DNA from: KBS-96 sp963722585
GTDB lineage: Bacteria; Acidobacteriota; Terriglobia; Bryobacterales; Bryobacteraceae
Reading direction: 5' to 3'
DNA length: 64,000 nt
Assembly (NCBI GenBank): GCA_963722585.1
Contig: CAVRNU010000038.1
Coordinates: 48,853 to 112,852, forward strand
Position 1 is the first letter of the stretch, and each line of letters begins with the position of its first letter. Below are positions 1-7,959 of this stretch, piece after piece. The notes under the pieces are model-generated. The model had not been told where the DNA came from and searched no databases. It worked only from the letters and a program-made list of their open reading frames with translations. Position numbers and translations under genes: made by a program.

Positions 1-1
1 C

Positions 2-217
2 CCGTCGCTCGCTGACCGGTTGGGCTCGAACGCGCGCCGCGAATACTTCTCCCGGTATACTCCGGAGAAGAATTTCGAAGCCTTAAGCCGCATTTATGAG
101 TTCGCGCTGGGGCAAGCGCGTAGCCTCGCAATGGCTAATACTACAGCAAACTGGCATTCAGAACTGCGTCAGGATGTACCGGTATTCGACGTCGCCGCAG
201 GCGATGTGTCGCGGTGA
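2..217 (+). CDS. Glycosyltransferase family 4, C-terminal fragment (cut by window edge)
   Basis: The reading frame is open from base 2 and stops with TGA at 215-217. The visible 71 codons read like the last part of a GT-B (GT4) glycosyltransferase: an LGSNAR-type segment, then an EYFSRYTPEKN-type segment and an L..IYEFAL helix, which is where such enzymes normally end with a helix crossing back over the N-terminal lobe. A tail of about 35 residues with no recognisable motif follows. The start, sugar-binding and nucleotide-binding parts lie outside the window. The next GT4 gene begins 31 bases downstream on the same strand, so the two are probably co-transcribed. The family call rests on the C-terminal pattern only. 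Confidence 0.6.
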   Translation, partial: PSLADRLGSNARREYFSRYTPEKNFEALSRIYEFALGQARSLAMANTTANWHSELRQDVPVFDVAAGDVSR

Positions 218-248
218 AGATTCGGGCTGTCAAAAATCGAGAGTAAGC

Positions 249-1475
249 ATGACCAGCGCAGCCGTTCGCCCAGGTCGACTTTCCGACACCACGCTTTTGA
301 CCTCTAAGTGTGTGCGTCGCCGGGTCGCCGTGCTTACTAACATACCTGCGCCATACCGGCTAGAGTTCTTTCGATTGTTAAGTGAACAGCACGATTTACG
401 GGTGTTCTTCGATGCGCCGTCGGAACCGAACCGATCGTGGGCAACACCACGCGATTTACCTTTTCCGTACACATACCTCAAAGGGGATGTCATAACTTAT
501 CAGCGAAAGCGTCCGGATGCAGTACCTGAGGACGAGCGATTTCGGCACCTGCCCTATAACTTGCTCCTCGCGTTGCGACGCTTTCGGCCTGAGGTGATCG
601 TATCTGCCGAACTGGGAGTTCGAACTCTTCAAGCCAGTCTGTACGCCAGCATTTATCGAGTGCCTCTCATTATCTGGTGGGAAGGAACGCCGCACACTGA
701 GGGTTGGGTAAAGCCGTATCGAAAGCTGTTACGCCGGCTTCTCATCCGGCGAGCCCAGCGGTTTTGGTCAAACGGCGGCGAGTCCTCACAATTATTGCAA
801 TCGTACGGCGCCGACCCATCGTGTATAGATAACGGCATGATTGGAACCAATACGCATTGGCTCGAGGCGGAGGCAGATATGGCGACGAAAACACGCGATC
901 AGACCCGTTGCGAGCTTGGGCTTTCCGGAGTGGTCTTCCTCTACGCGGGTCAGTTCGTCAAGCGTAAGGGAATCATCGAATACCTGAAAGCTTTGGAGGT
1001 TTTGCGCTCGAATACGACGGCCGACTTCTCGGCCCTTTTCGTCGGTGAAGGACCGGAACAAACAGTTATCGAGGACTGGACGCGAAGCCATTCCGACGTT
1101 AGAGTGTCGACGTTGGGGTTTCAGCAGCCAGACCATCTGCCACGTATTTACGCGGCTTGCGATGTTTTCATCCTTCCGACACTCGACGACAATTGGTCGC
1201 TTGCAGCACTCGAGGCTGCAGTCGCCGGCTTGCCGCAAGTATTATCCATTTACAATGGCGCGTCAACCGACCTTCTGGGCTACGATGCCCCCGGAATTTG
1301 CATCGATCCTCACGACGTCGACGCCTTCGCCGCTGCGTTAAAGACCTACGTTGAAAATCCGCCAAAACGAGCGGGCAACGAATCGAGAGGAAGTCTAGCG
1401 CAATTCTTCAGCGCAAAGCTGTTGCGCTTCGAGCCTGCCAGTCCATCGGCGCCCTCGCCAGGTAAAAGTTTTTGA
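249..1475 (+). CDS. Glycosyltransferase family 4 (GT-B fold)
   Basis: A 408-residue cytosolic or membrane-associated sugar transferase of the glycan locus. The frame is open further upstream, but ATG at 249 puts the first beta strand (RRVAVLTNIPAPYR) at about residue 26, as expected for the family, while the longer frame overlaps the preceding gene. The N-terminal acceptor lobe covers about residues 25-215. The C-terminal nucleotide-sugar lobe starts at the LYAGQFVKRKGI strand near residue 228 and includes VGEGPE and the FILPTLDDNWSLAALEA segment near 307, where the second Glu of the usual EX7E pair is kept. The last 40 residues are low complexity and unlike the usual terminal helix. The stop is followed after three bases by the ATG of the next gene, which suggests translational coupling. 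Donor and acceptor cannot be told. Confidence 0.85.
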   Translation: MTSAAVRPGRLSDTTLLTSKCVRRRVAVLTNIPAPYRLEFFRLLSEQHDLRVFFDAPSEPNRSWATPRDLPFPYTYLKGDVITYQRKRPDAVPEDERFRHLPYNLLLALRRFRPEVIVSAELGVRTLQASLYASIYRVPLIIWWEGTPHTEGWVKPYRKLLRRLLIRRAQRFWSNGGESSQLLQSYGADPSCIDNGMIGTNTHWLEAEADMATKTRDQTRCELGLSGVVFLYAGQFVKRKGIIEYLKALEVLRSNTTADFSALFVGEGPEQTVIEDWTRSHSDVRVSTLGFQQPDHLPRIYAACDVFILPTLDDNWSLAALEAAVAGLPQVLSIYNGASTDLLGYDAPGICIDPHDVDAFAAALKTYVENPPKRAGNESRGSLAQFFSAKLLRFEPASPSAPSPGKSF

Positions 1476-1478
1476 CAG

Positions 1479-4158
1479 ATGACTAATCTAGTGGGCACGC
1501 GCCCCTCACAAACCGAGAGCGAGCGTCATAGCGCCCGTCAAATTCAACCGTTGGGTATGGCTCGGTCTTTTAGCTCTGCTGATAGGCGCGGCAACAGGAG
1601 TAGGATGCGCAATTTTCGGCCTACTCGAAGGCTTACTGGCGGCAGATAGCGGGAATGGGCAGGTATTTGAGGTTTTTCGCAGTAAGTTAGAGAGCCGGCG
1701 AATCGGCGAATTTTCCTTTTCAGAGCTGGGACGGCTCGAAAATAGCTCGAACTTGTTTGCGGAGGTAGGCGCGTATAGCCCCATCCCTGTTACGGTCGGA
1801 GACGGGAAGTGGCAGGAGAATGTAGATGCCAACTTCATTACAAAAAATTATTTCCAAACCCTAAGCCCCCGGTTTGTTGCTGGCCGGGAGATCTCGTGCG
1901 AGGCCGGAACTCCGTGTTTGGAAGCTGTTTTAGGTTTTATGCTCTGGCAGGAACGCTTCGCTTCCGATCCCGATATCATCGGCCATTCGATTCTGATTGA
2001 CGGACAAACGTTCGCGGTGCGAGGCGTTTTGGAGGCTAGCACGCTCAGAGTGGACATCGGACGGGATACTCAGCTCTGGGTTCCAGTATCGACAGAGCCG
2101 GTGCTTTTGGGCGTTAACTGGACTAATGAATCGAGCAAAGTACGTTGGCTGTTACCGATCGTCGAGCTCAGGCCTGGGATTGCTCCGGGCACCGCCGAAA
2201 GCACAGTAAGCAACATGTTTGCCCACCCGGGTGACTTTATCTTTCTCACTCCTGGACAGGCCAACTTAGCGCGAGCCTTTCGGGTCCGTGGAAGCGTGGT
2301 ACAGGCGTTCAGCGGCGTGTTCCTAACGGCGGCCTTCTGGACTGGCGTATTTCTATTGGCGTTGGCGCTGAACTGGCTTGCGGTGTTTGTACTTGGCGAG
2401 CGAATCTCGGCGGTGGAATTTCTGGTGCTCGCGCTTGCCGAAACGATCATTGCCATTGTAGTGAATTTGATCGTCAAACGTGTGCTTAATGCATCTCTGA
2501 GCCTGTTTGGCACGCCTACCCTTGCAAGGCAACATCAGCTCAATTGGCAGATATTTGGCGGCATTGCGCTGGCGCTCGCATGCGCTGGACTGATTGTCTA
2601 TTTCTCGCAGATTGCATCGAGGAGCCCGGGCGGTCGCGAGGATTCGCTGCGGAGGATGTTGAGCGCAGGCTGGGTCAGAAGTATCAGCGATCACCGGTAT
2701 CTGGTACTCTCTACGGTCTTGCTGGTGCTCATAACCGGCTACACGGCAAATGGTCTGTGCGTTTCCGATTTCTGGGAACATGCGGCCGTGGTGCGCGAGT
2801 TAGCGGCTCATCCGATGCATCCGCCGAACCCGATCCTGCCACTTAACGCTCCGCATGCTGGTTATTCCCCGTATGCGCTTGGACTCGGCTTCTTTTCGCG
2901 TGCCACGGGACTGTCCGCCGTGGATACGTTGCGAATGGCGGGCATCCTAAATGTTCTCTTATTCGTCTGCACTTTTGGTCTTTTTGTACGCGCCAGCTTA
3001 CCGGCGAAACACACCGACTTTTATGCGCTCCTATTTGTGCTTGTGCTCTGGGGTTTATTCCCGTGGTACTTTAGCGGCTTTCTTCACCTGAACGCGCTTG
3101 GCATAGTTGCTGGCAATCCATCGACATTTGCAACAGGGATGGTATTTCTGGCCTGGTGCATCTCCATTCGGGTGGCCAAAGGCCAAAGCCAGTGGCTGTT
3201 GGCGCCACTTACCCTCATCGTTGCCGATGTGTGTTTAGACCACCCGCTCACAGCCATCTCGATGTTTGTAGGGCTGTTTGCGCTGACGCTCGATTTTGGG
3301 AGGTCGTGGGCCTCGATGCTTCGATTGGCCGCCGTATGCGCGGCAGCTTTCCTACTCGCTTGCGCCTGGCCGTATTACAACATCCGCGCGCTCCTACTAA
3401 GCCAGACGGGGCATTTCGATGCCGCCACCAGCGGCATGTATGTCGGTTTGATAAAGACATTTTTGGCAACTTTTCTGGCTCTTATCGGTTTGCCTCTATT
3501 GCTGCTCCGGTTCCGCTCAAACCGGCGCGATTTCGTCTCGATAACGTTTCTCTGTTTAATAGTCGTTTACGCATTCGGCTGGTTTAGCGGCAAGTTCACA
3601 TTGGGCCGCGTCATGCCATTTATTGTGCTCATGCTCCAGCTAAGCGCGGCGGATTGGCTGGCACGCTATCAAGCGGAAGCAGTTGTGACAGGTCCTGCTC
3701 CGGGGCGCGCGCGATGGACGCGGAATCTGATCCTTACCGCAACTGCTTTGGGGGCGGTGATGATGCTGCCTGGCTTTGTTTCGTCGATTCCGATCTTTCA
3801 GAGCTCGTATGGCGAATACATGTTCCTGCCCAGATACGTCTCGGAAACCCAATCTGTCCTGTCCGACTTCGATACGAGCCTTCGTATTCCGGCTTTCGGC
3901 CCGAGGGTAGTCGCCTATCCCCCAGTACACGTTCTGTTCTTTGTCGATTCTAAGCAGCGCGACGATGACGACGAGCGCTTCTTCGCCGCGAGCACGAATG
4001 AGGTGGAGCGGAAGCACATCCTCGAGAAATACGGAGCGCCATATCTTTTACTTAATAAGTACAAAACCGACACGTGGCCGGGTATCTTGCGGTCCGTTGG
4101 CGGCAGCAGTTCAGTCGTCTACTCGGATGGCGACATGCTTCTGCTGAAGACAAGGTAA
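1479..4158 (+). CDS. FtsX/MacB-type permease half fused to a GT-C-like membrane module, copy 1; 5' frameshift suspected
   Basis: Paralogue of the 903-aa protein at 7956-10667 and collinear with it. The long frame (ending TAA at 4156-4158) stays open back to 1492, but between 1492 and TTG 1753 it has no ATG, GTG or TTG. It nevertheless encodes the conserved first membrane helix (about 1552-1620) and the start of the MacB_PCD domain. ATG 1479, three bases after the previous stop, opens a different frame that begins MTNL, matching MTKL of the paralogue. The two frames join if one base is skipped near 1525-1531. Domain order: TM1, a periplasmic MacB_PCD-like domain (QERFASDPDIIG and DTQLWVP motifs), three further TMs, then a GT-C-like multi-TM module with an SDFWEHA loop, and a soluble C-terminus. 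Either the gene has a one-base frameshift (mutation or sequencing error) or it uses an unusual start. The sugar-transfer role is inferred. Confidence 0.7.
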
Positions 4159-4160
4159 GC

Positions 4161-4180
4161 GGGCGAGGCAGGCCTCGCCC
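4161..4180. repeat. Short perfect hairpin (GGGCGAGG stem), REP-like
   Basis: GGGCGAGG at 4161-4168 is the exact reverse complement of 4173-4180, with a CAGG loop. It starts two bases after the stop of the fused permease/GT-C gene and 28 bases before the next ATG. No T-run follows, so it is more like a REP-type intergenic palindrome than a classical intrinsic terminator. It could slow ribosomes, stabilise the upstream mRNA or reduce read-through. Confidence 0.5.
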
Positions 4181-4207
4181 CTACAACGGATTTTCGAGGA
4201 TGACAAA

Positions 4208-5422
4208 ATGAGCACTTCAGAAGCGACTGCTCCCGCCATCGAGAGTTATTCGGTTGCCGCCGCAAGCGCAGCCGAGCGAGTATCCATTAGCGTCGTAATG
4301 CCGTGCCTAAATGAGGCGGAAACGCTGGCTGTCTGCATTCGCAAAGCGATGAAAGCCATCGATGCGACAGGCGTTTCGGGCGAAGTGATCGTGGCCGACA
4401 ATGGGAGCACCGATGGATCGCAAGCCATCGCGATCCGGGAGGGCGCCCGTGTAGTGGATGTGGCTGTGCGCGGGTATGGGGCCGCGCTGATGGCCGGCAT
4501 CAATGCGGCGAGCAGCGAATACATTCTGATGGCCGACTCAGACGATAGCTATAATTTTTCGCACTTGCCCCGCTTTCTCGCAGTCTTGGAATCGGGCGCC
4601 GACCTGGTGATGGGGAATCGCTTCAAGGGTGGGATTGAGCCAGGCGCGATGCCATTTCTGCACAAGTATCTTGGCAATCCCGTGCTAAGTTTCCTGGGAA
4701 GATTGTATTTTAAAGCACCAGTGGGCGATTTTCATTGCGGGATCCGGGCCTTCCGGAAGTCGCCGATCAAAGCCCTGGATTTGCAAACCACAGGAATGGA
4801 ATTCGCAAGCGAAATGGTCGTGAAGGCGACTCTTGCGCGGTTGAGAATTGGCGAGGTGCCGACCACGCTTTCTCCCGATGGCCGCTCTCATCCTCCGCAC
4901 CTCCATACGTGGCATGACGGTTGGCGTCATCTTCGATTTCTGCTTCTGTATTGCCCGCGCTGGCTCTTTTTCTATCCAGGAGTGCTGCTTGCCCTGATCG
5001 GGGTTGCGCTGGTGGCGTGGCTGCTGCCCGGACAACGTACTATAGGAAGAGTCAATTTCGATGTAGATACACTTGCCTATGCTTCTGCCTGCATCCTGAT
5101 TGGATTTCATTCCTGCGCCTTCGCTATTAGTGCAAAAGTCTTTGGCATTTCGCAAGGACTGCTCCCGGCCGATCCAAAATTTGAACGCTGGTTCCGTTAT
5201 TTAACGCTCGAGTCCGGTCTACTCGCCGGAGCGGCATTGTTCGCAGCCGGTATGGGCGATGCCGTCTATAACGTGTGGGCTTGGTATCGAAGCGGCTTTG
5301 GACACTTGGTGCCTTCGCAAGCACTGCGCGTTACGCTGCCTTCCGCAACGGCGCTGATGCTTGGCTTTGAGATTTGTTTAACGAGCTTCTTCCTCAGTCT
5401 TCTGGGTTTGAGGCGGAGGTGA
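4208..5422 (+). CDS. GT2 polyprenyl-phosphate-sugar synthase-like glycosyltransferase with C-terminal membrane helices
   Basis: 404 residues. A GT-A domain (about 25-250) carries SVVMPCLNEAETL at the nucleotide-binding strand, VADNGSTDGS, and the metal-binding ADSDD motif near residue 108. Four hydrophobic helices follow (about 255-278, 292-316, 338-360, 380-402). The layout resembles the dolichyl/polyprenyl-phosphate mannose or glucose synthase group, which moves a sugar from a nucleotide donor to a membrane polyprenyl phosphate on the cytosolic face. In this locus it could supply lipid-linked monosaccharide donors to the several GT-C-like proteins that surround it (inference). The GLRAFRK-type motif of the group appears as GIRAFRKSP. 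Two hairpins and a gene on the opposite strand follow, so the transcript probably ends here. Confidence 0.85.
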   Translation: MSTSEATAPAIESYSVAAASAAERVSISVVMPCLNEAETLAVCIRKAMKAIDATGVSGEVIVADNGSTDGSQAIAIREGARVVDVAVRGYGAALMAGINAASSEYILMADSDDSYNFSHLPRFLAVLESGADLVMGNRFKGGIEPGAMPFLHKYLGNPVLSFLGRLYFKAPVGDFHCGIRAFRKSPIKALDLQTTGMEFASEMVVKATLARLRIGEVPTTLSPDGRSHPPHLHTWHDGWRHLRFLLLYCPRWLFFYPGVLLALIGVALVAWLLPGQRTIGRVNFDVDTLAYASACILIGFHSCAFAISAKVFGISQGLLPADPKFERWFRYLTLESGLLAGAALFAAGMGDAVYNVWAWYRSGFGHLVPSQALRVTLPSATALMLGFEICLTSFFLSLLGLRRR

Positions 5423-5433
5423 TTGCAGTCGAA

Positions 5434-5471
5434 CGGTGAACTGAAGTTCACCGCTGCACGCTGAAGCGTGC
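5434..5471. terminator. Tandem hairpins between convergent genes, probable bidirectional terminator or REP-like pair
   Basis: Two perfect palindromes lie back to back: CGGTGAACT/AGTTCACCG (5434-5442 with 5445-5453) and GCACGCT/AGCGTGC (5456-5462 with 5465-5471). Both close on a CTGAAG centre, so the apical base pairs probably open in RNA. They lie between the 3' ends of a + strand GT2 gene and a - strand gene, the usual place for shared termination signals. No clear T-run is present. The shared CTGAAG centre suggests they belong to one repeat family. Confidence 0.5.
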
Positions 5472-5484
5472 GCCACAGAATGCC

Positions 5485-6161
5485 TTATGCGGCGTTTTTT
5501 AGATTTTCTAGTTCCCATTCGCGGAACAGGTCCGGTTTGATTTCGATGGCACGGAGTTCGACTTGTTCCATTGAAAATTCGAAGCCATTTTCATTAGGCT
5601 CCCACCCGGCGTGGCGGCCTTCGTGGACGGCCTAGGATGTACTGCGCAGGCGGCTTTATCAAGCAAGGCCTTCTCGCGGCATTTGCGCATTTCCTGAATT
5701 TCGCGCAGACGGGCCGTATCTTTTTCGCGGTGGCGGCGGAGGCGGTTTTCCTGAATGCTCAGATTGTTGAGCTGGCGCTGATAGGCAATAAAGATTTTGG
5801 CCTCGATCAGGTGCTTGCGGACATCCGGGTCTTCTTGCGGAAAGAGATCGGCAAATTCGAGACGGCCGACTGCAAAGATTCCCATTTCGAGCGAGGGAAT
5901 GCGATTAAGGCGCCAGTCGGTATCGGCGAGAGACTGCACCAGATTGCGCTCCTCATCGCTGGCCGGTTGATAGCGCGCAAAGAAACCCGAGACATGAGCT
6001 TCGTAGGCGGCGGCATCATCGGAGGGCAGCAGGACGGTGCGTCCGGTGAGGCCGGTTTTGACCGCGTTGAGGGAAGATGTGGCCTTGCCTTCAGGCGAAG
6101 TTGGGCCAGTAGAGTGTTGTGCGTTTTCGCGATTGGCAGTGATTTGGCTGGCAGTAGACAT
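5485..6161 (-). pseudogene. Acidobacterial STGP...PEGK multi-copy family protein, probably frameshifted near the 3' end
   Basis: The start is ATG at 6161 with AGGAG 11 bases upstream. The protein opens ITANRENAQHSTGPTSPEGKA and SSLNAVKTGLTGRTVLLP, the hallmark of a family I recall as present in many copies in Solibacter-like genomes; its function is unknown. The middle is helix-rich and polar (SLADTDWRLNRIPSLEMG, then an Arg/Glu-rich helix), with no membrane segment or catalytic motif. In the starting frame the protein ends at 5508 after about 35 residues of odd composition (NKSNSVPSKSNR). In the neighbouring frame a coherent acidic tail (GFEFSMEQVELRAIEIKPDLF, then EWELENLKNAA) runs to TAA at 5485-5487. 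A frameshift around 5610-5650 is therefore likely. It lies on the opposite strand inside the glycan locus, as an inserted gene would. Confidence 0.55.
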
Positions 6162-6201
6162 GGTTGTCAAAGCTCCTAGCTGGCCGGAGGGTAGCACCGG
6201 G

Positions 6202-7959
6202 ATGGATGGAAACGAACTACGGGGCGCGAAAATCGCTGTACGTGAAAGAAACCATTGGAGAAAAAGTTTGGCGATTTCTGTGACTGGGACGCCCGGAACA
6301 GATTGGTGGCTGCGCGTCTGTCAGGTTCTGGCCGCTGTTCTAATCGTCTGGGTTTGGGTATTGCCGATGGCCAATAGCTTTTGGCTTGATGAGACGCTGG
6401 TTGCGGTGCTCATCAAAGGTACGTTTGCCCAGACGTTGAGCAACACCGCGCTGTGGCCGCAGTCATTTCTGTTTTCAGGGATCGAATGGATGGTTTCGCA
6501 TATTGGCGGAATATCGAGTGAGATCCTGCTACGACTTCCTTCACTGTTCGCGGCCCTAGCCACATTGTATGTTTGGTATCGCGTTGGTTTGGAGTGCTTT
6601 GATCATGACTGCGGCGTGATTTTTGCGACTCTCTACGCCTTATTGCCGCAGGTGGCTCGGCAGGTTCCGAGTGCGCGGCCGTATCCATTGGGCCTGCTGG
6701 CGGAAACGGCCGCACTCCTTTTCCTCCTGCAATGGCTCAAATCTCATCGGGCCTCGAATGCGTTCCTCTGGTCCGTGTGCTCGGCCGTCGCGATTCATTT
6801 CCAAGTCATATTTGCGCTCGCCTTCGGGATCGAGTTGCTCGTTGTGTTTGCCTTAAGCCTCTATAAGAGATCGTTGAACATCTGGGTGGTTTTGGGTTCG
6901 GCCACGGTTACGGTTGCGCTAATAACAGCTCTAGTCCCGCAAGCTCTGATGGTATTTCGGGAACGAAAGCTTCTCGCGATGCCGCTGCCAGCCCCGGGCT
7001 GGGGAGATCTCTTCAGAACCGCCGTTCCGGTCGTGTTTATTCCAATCGTCTTTGTATTCGCGGCCGACATTTTTGATGGCTTGATCGAGGGCGCATCCCA
7101 CTTCGCTATAAACCACCAGCATGTCGAGCGCATTGGGCAGAACGAGCCGGATCTGCTCTCTTCTGGTGGCGATCGGGCGGTCCAAGACCAGGCCCGGAGC
7201 CATGTGACCGTTGTCATTCTCCGGGTTGTGTCCGCTCTGGAAGGCGGTTCAAACAGGAAATGGAGTTGGGACGAGGCTTTCTTGCTGGGCCTTGCATTGA
7301 TGCTTATCCCCATATTTGGATTCTTTGCAATCTCGCACCTGGGAACGGAGTCGGTGTTCGTGCCACGCTACCTGCTGCCCGCCGCTCCTGGTTTGATTAT
7401 CGTGTGGGGTCTGATTCTTTGGTCAGTTAGACCTAGATGGCTGCGGGGGTTATCACTCCTATCCTCAGTATTGCTAGCCGCCCTCATCGCCGCACGCGGT
7501 GGACCCATTCCTCACTACCAACCGGACGATTGGAAAGCCGCTGCGAGCGCAGTCAAAACCGCCGGGTCGCTGATTGTCTATCCCGGATTGGTCGAGACAC
7601 GGCGGTTGGATTGGCTAGATGCGCCACAACGGTGGCCTTTCCTCATCGCTCCGGCGCTTGCGTACCGGCCCGATCTGTCTCCAAAAACAGGCTTCGTTCT
7701 ACCGTTTAACTTCGGCGCTGAAGAGAAGGCGGATGTCAAACGGCGCCTTGGAACCCTGCTCCAAGGACAGAAGAGCGTAGCCATTATGGCTCGTGACATG
7801 TTCTCAGGCGAGGAGTGGGTTTCCTGGATTTCGGAGCAAGCGCGCGCGGACGGCTTCCGAAAAATCGTTGTCTCTCGATTCGGGATCGTCGACGTGGTTA
7901 TCTTCGATAAAGTTCGATGGGACGGACCCATCCCAGTTGTGGGCCGTAGAGACTTATGA
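6202..7959 (+). CDS. GT39/PMT-like GT-C glycosyltransferase
   Basis: A 585-residue polytopic inner-membrane protein. ATG 6202 has GGAGG 11 bases upstream; the open frame reaches 6037 but that part overlaps the divergent STGP-family gene. After the first membrane helix (about 37-55) comes NSFWLDETL near residue 59: the acidic residue in the first periplasmic loop is the catalytic signature of PMT/ArnT-type enzymes, which use polyprenyl-phosphate-linked sugars. About eleven helices follow, and then a soluble C-terminal part from about residue 430. The loop around residues 290-345 is unusually long and hydrophilic (GASHFAINHQHVE and following). The stop overlaps the start of the next gene (ATGA), so the two are translationally coupled. 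Confidence 0.8.
   Translation: MDGNELRGAKIAVRERNHWRKSLAISVTGTPGTDWWLRVCQVLAAVLIVWVWVLPMANSFWLDETLVAVLIKGTFAQTLSNTALWPQSFLFSGIEWMVSHIGGISSEILLRLPSLFAALATLYVWYRVGLECFDHDCGVIFATLYALLPQVARQVPSARPYPLGLLAETAALLFLLQWLKSHRASNAFLWSVCSAVAIHFQVIFALAFGIELLVVFALSLYKRSLNIWVVLGSATVTVALITALVPQALMVFRERKLLAMPLPAPGWGDLFRTAVPVVFIPIVFVFAADIFDGLIEGASHFAINHQHVERIGQNEPDLLSSGGDRAVQDQARSHVTVVILRVVSALEGGSNRKWSWDEAFLLGLALMLIPIFGFFAISHLGTESVFVPRYLLPAAPGLIIVWGLILWSVRPRWLRGLSLLSSVLLAALIAARGGPIPHYQPDDWKAAASAVKTAGSLIVYPGLVETRRLDWLDAPQRWPFLIAPALAYRPDLSPKTGFVLPFNFGAEEKADVKRRLGTLLQGQKSVAIMARDMFSGEEWVSWISEQARADGFRKIVVSRFGIVDVVIFDKVRWDGPIPVVGRRDL

Noticed and set aside
5637..6179. 180-codon + strand open frame antisense to the STGP-family gene
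   Set aside because: Its protein has no motifs and mirrors codon bias of the real gene on the other strand; the - strand frame has a ribosome-binding site and family signatures.
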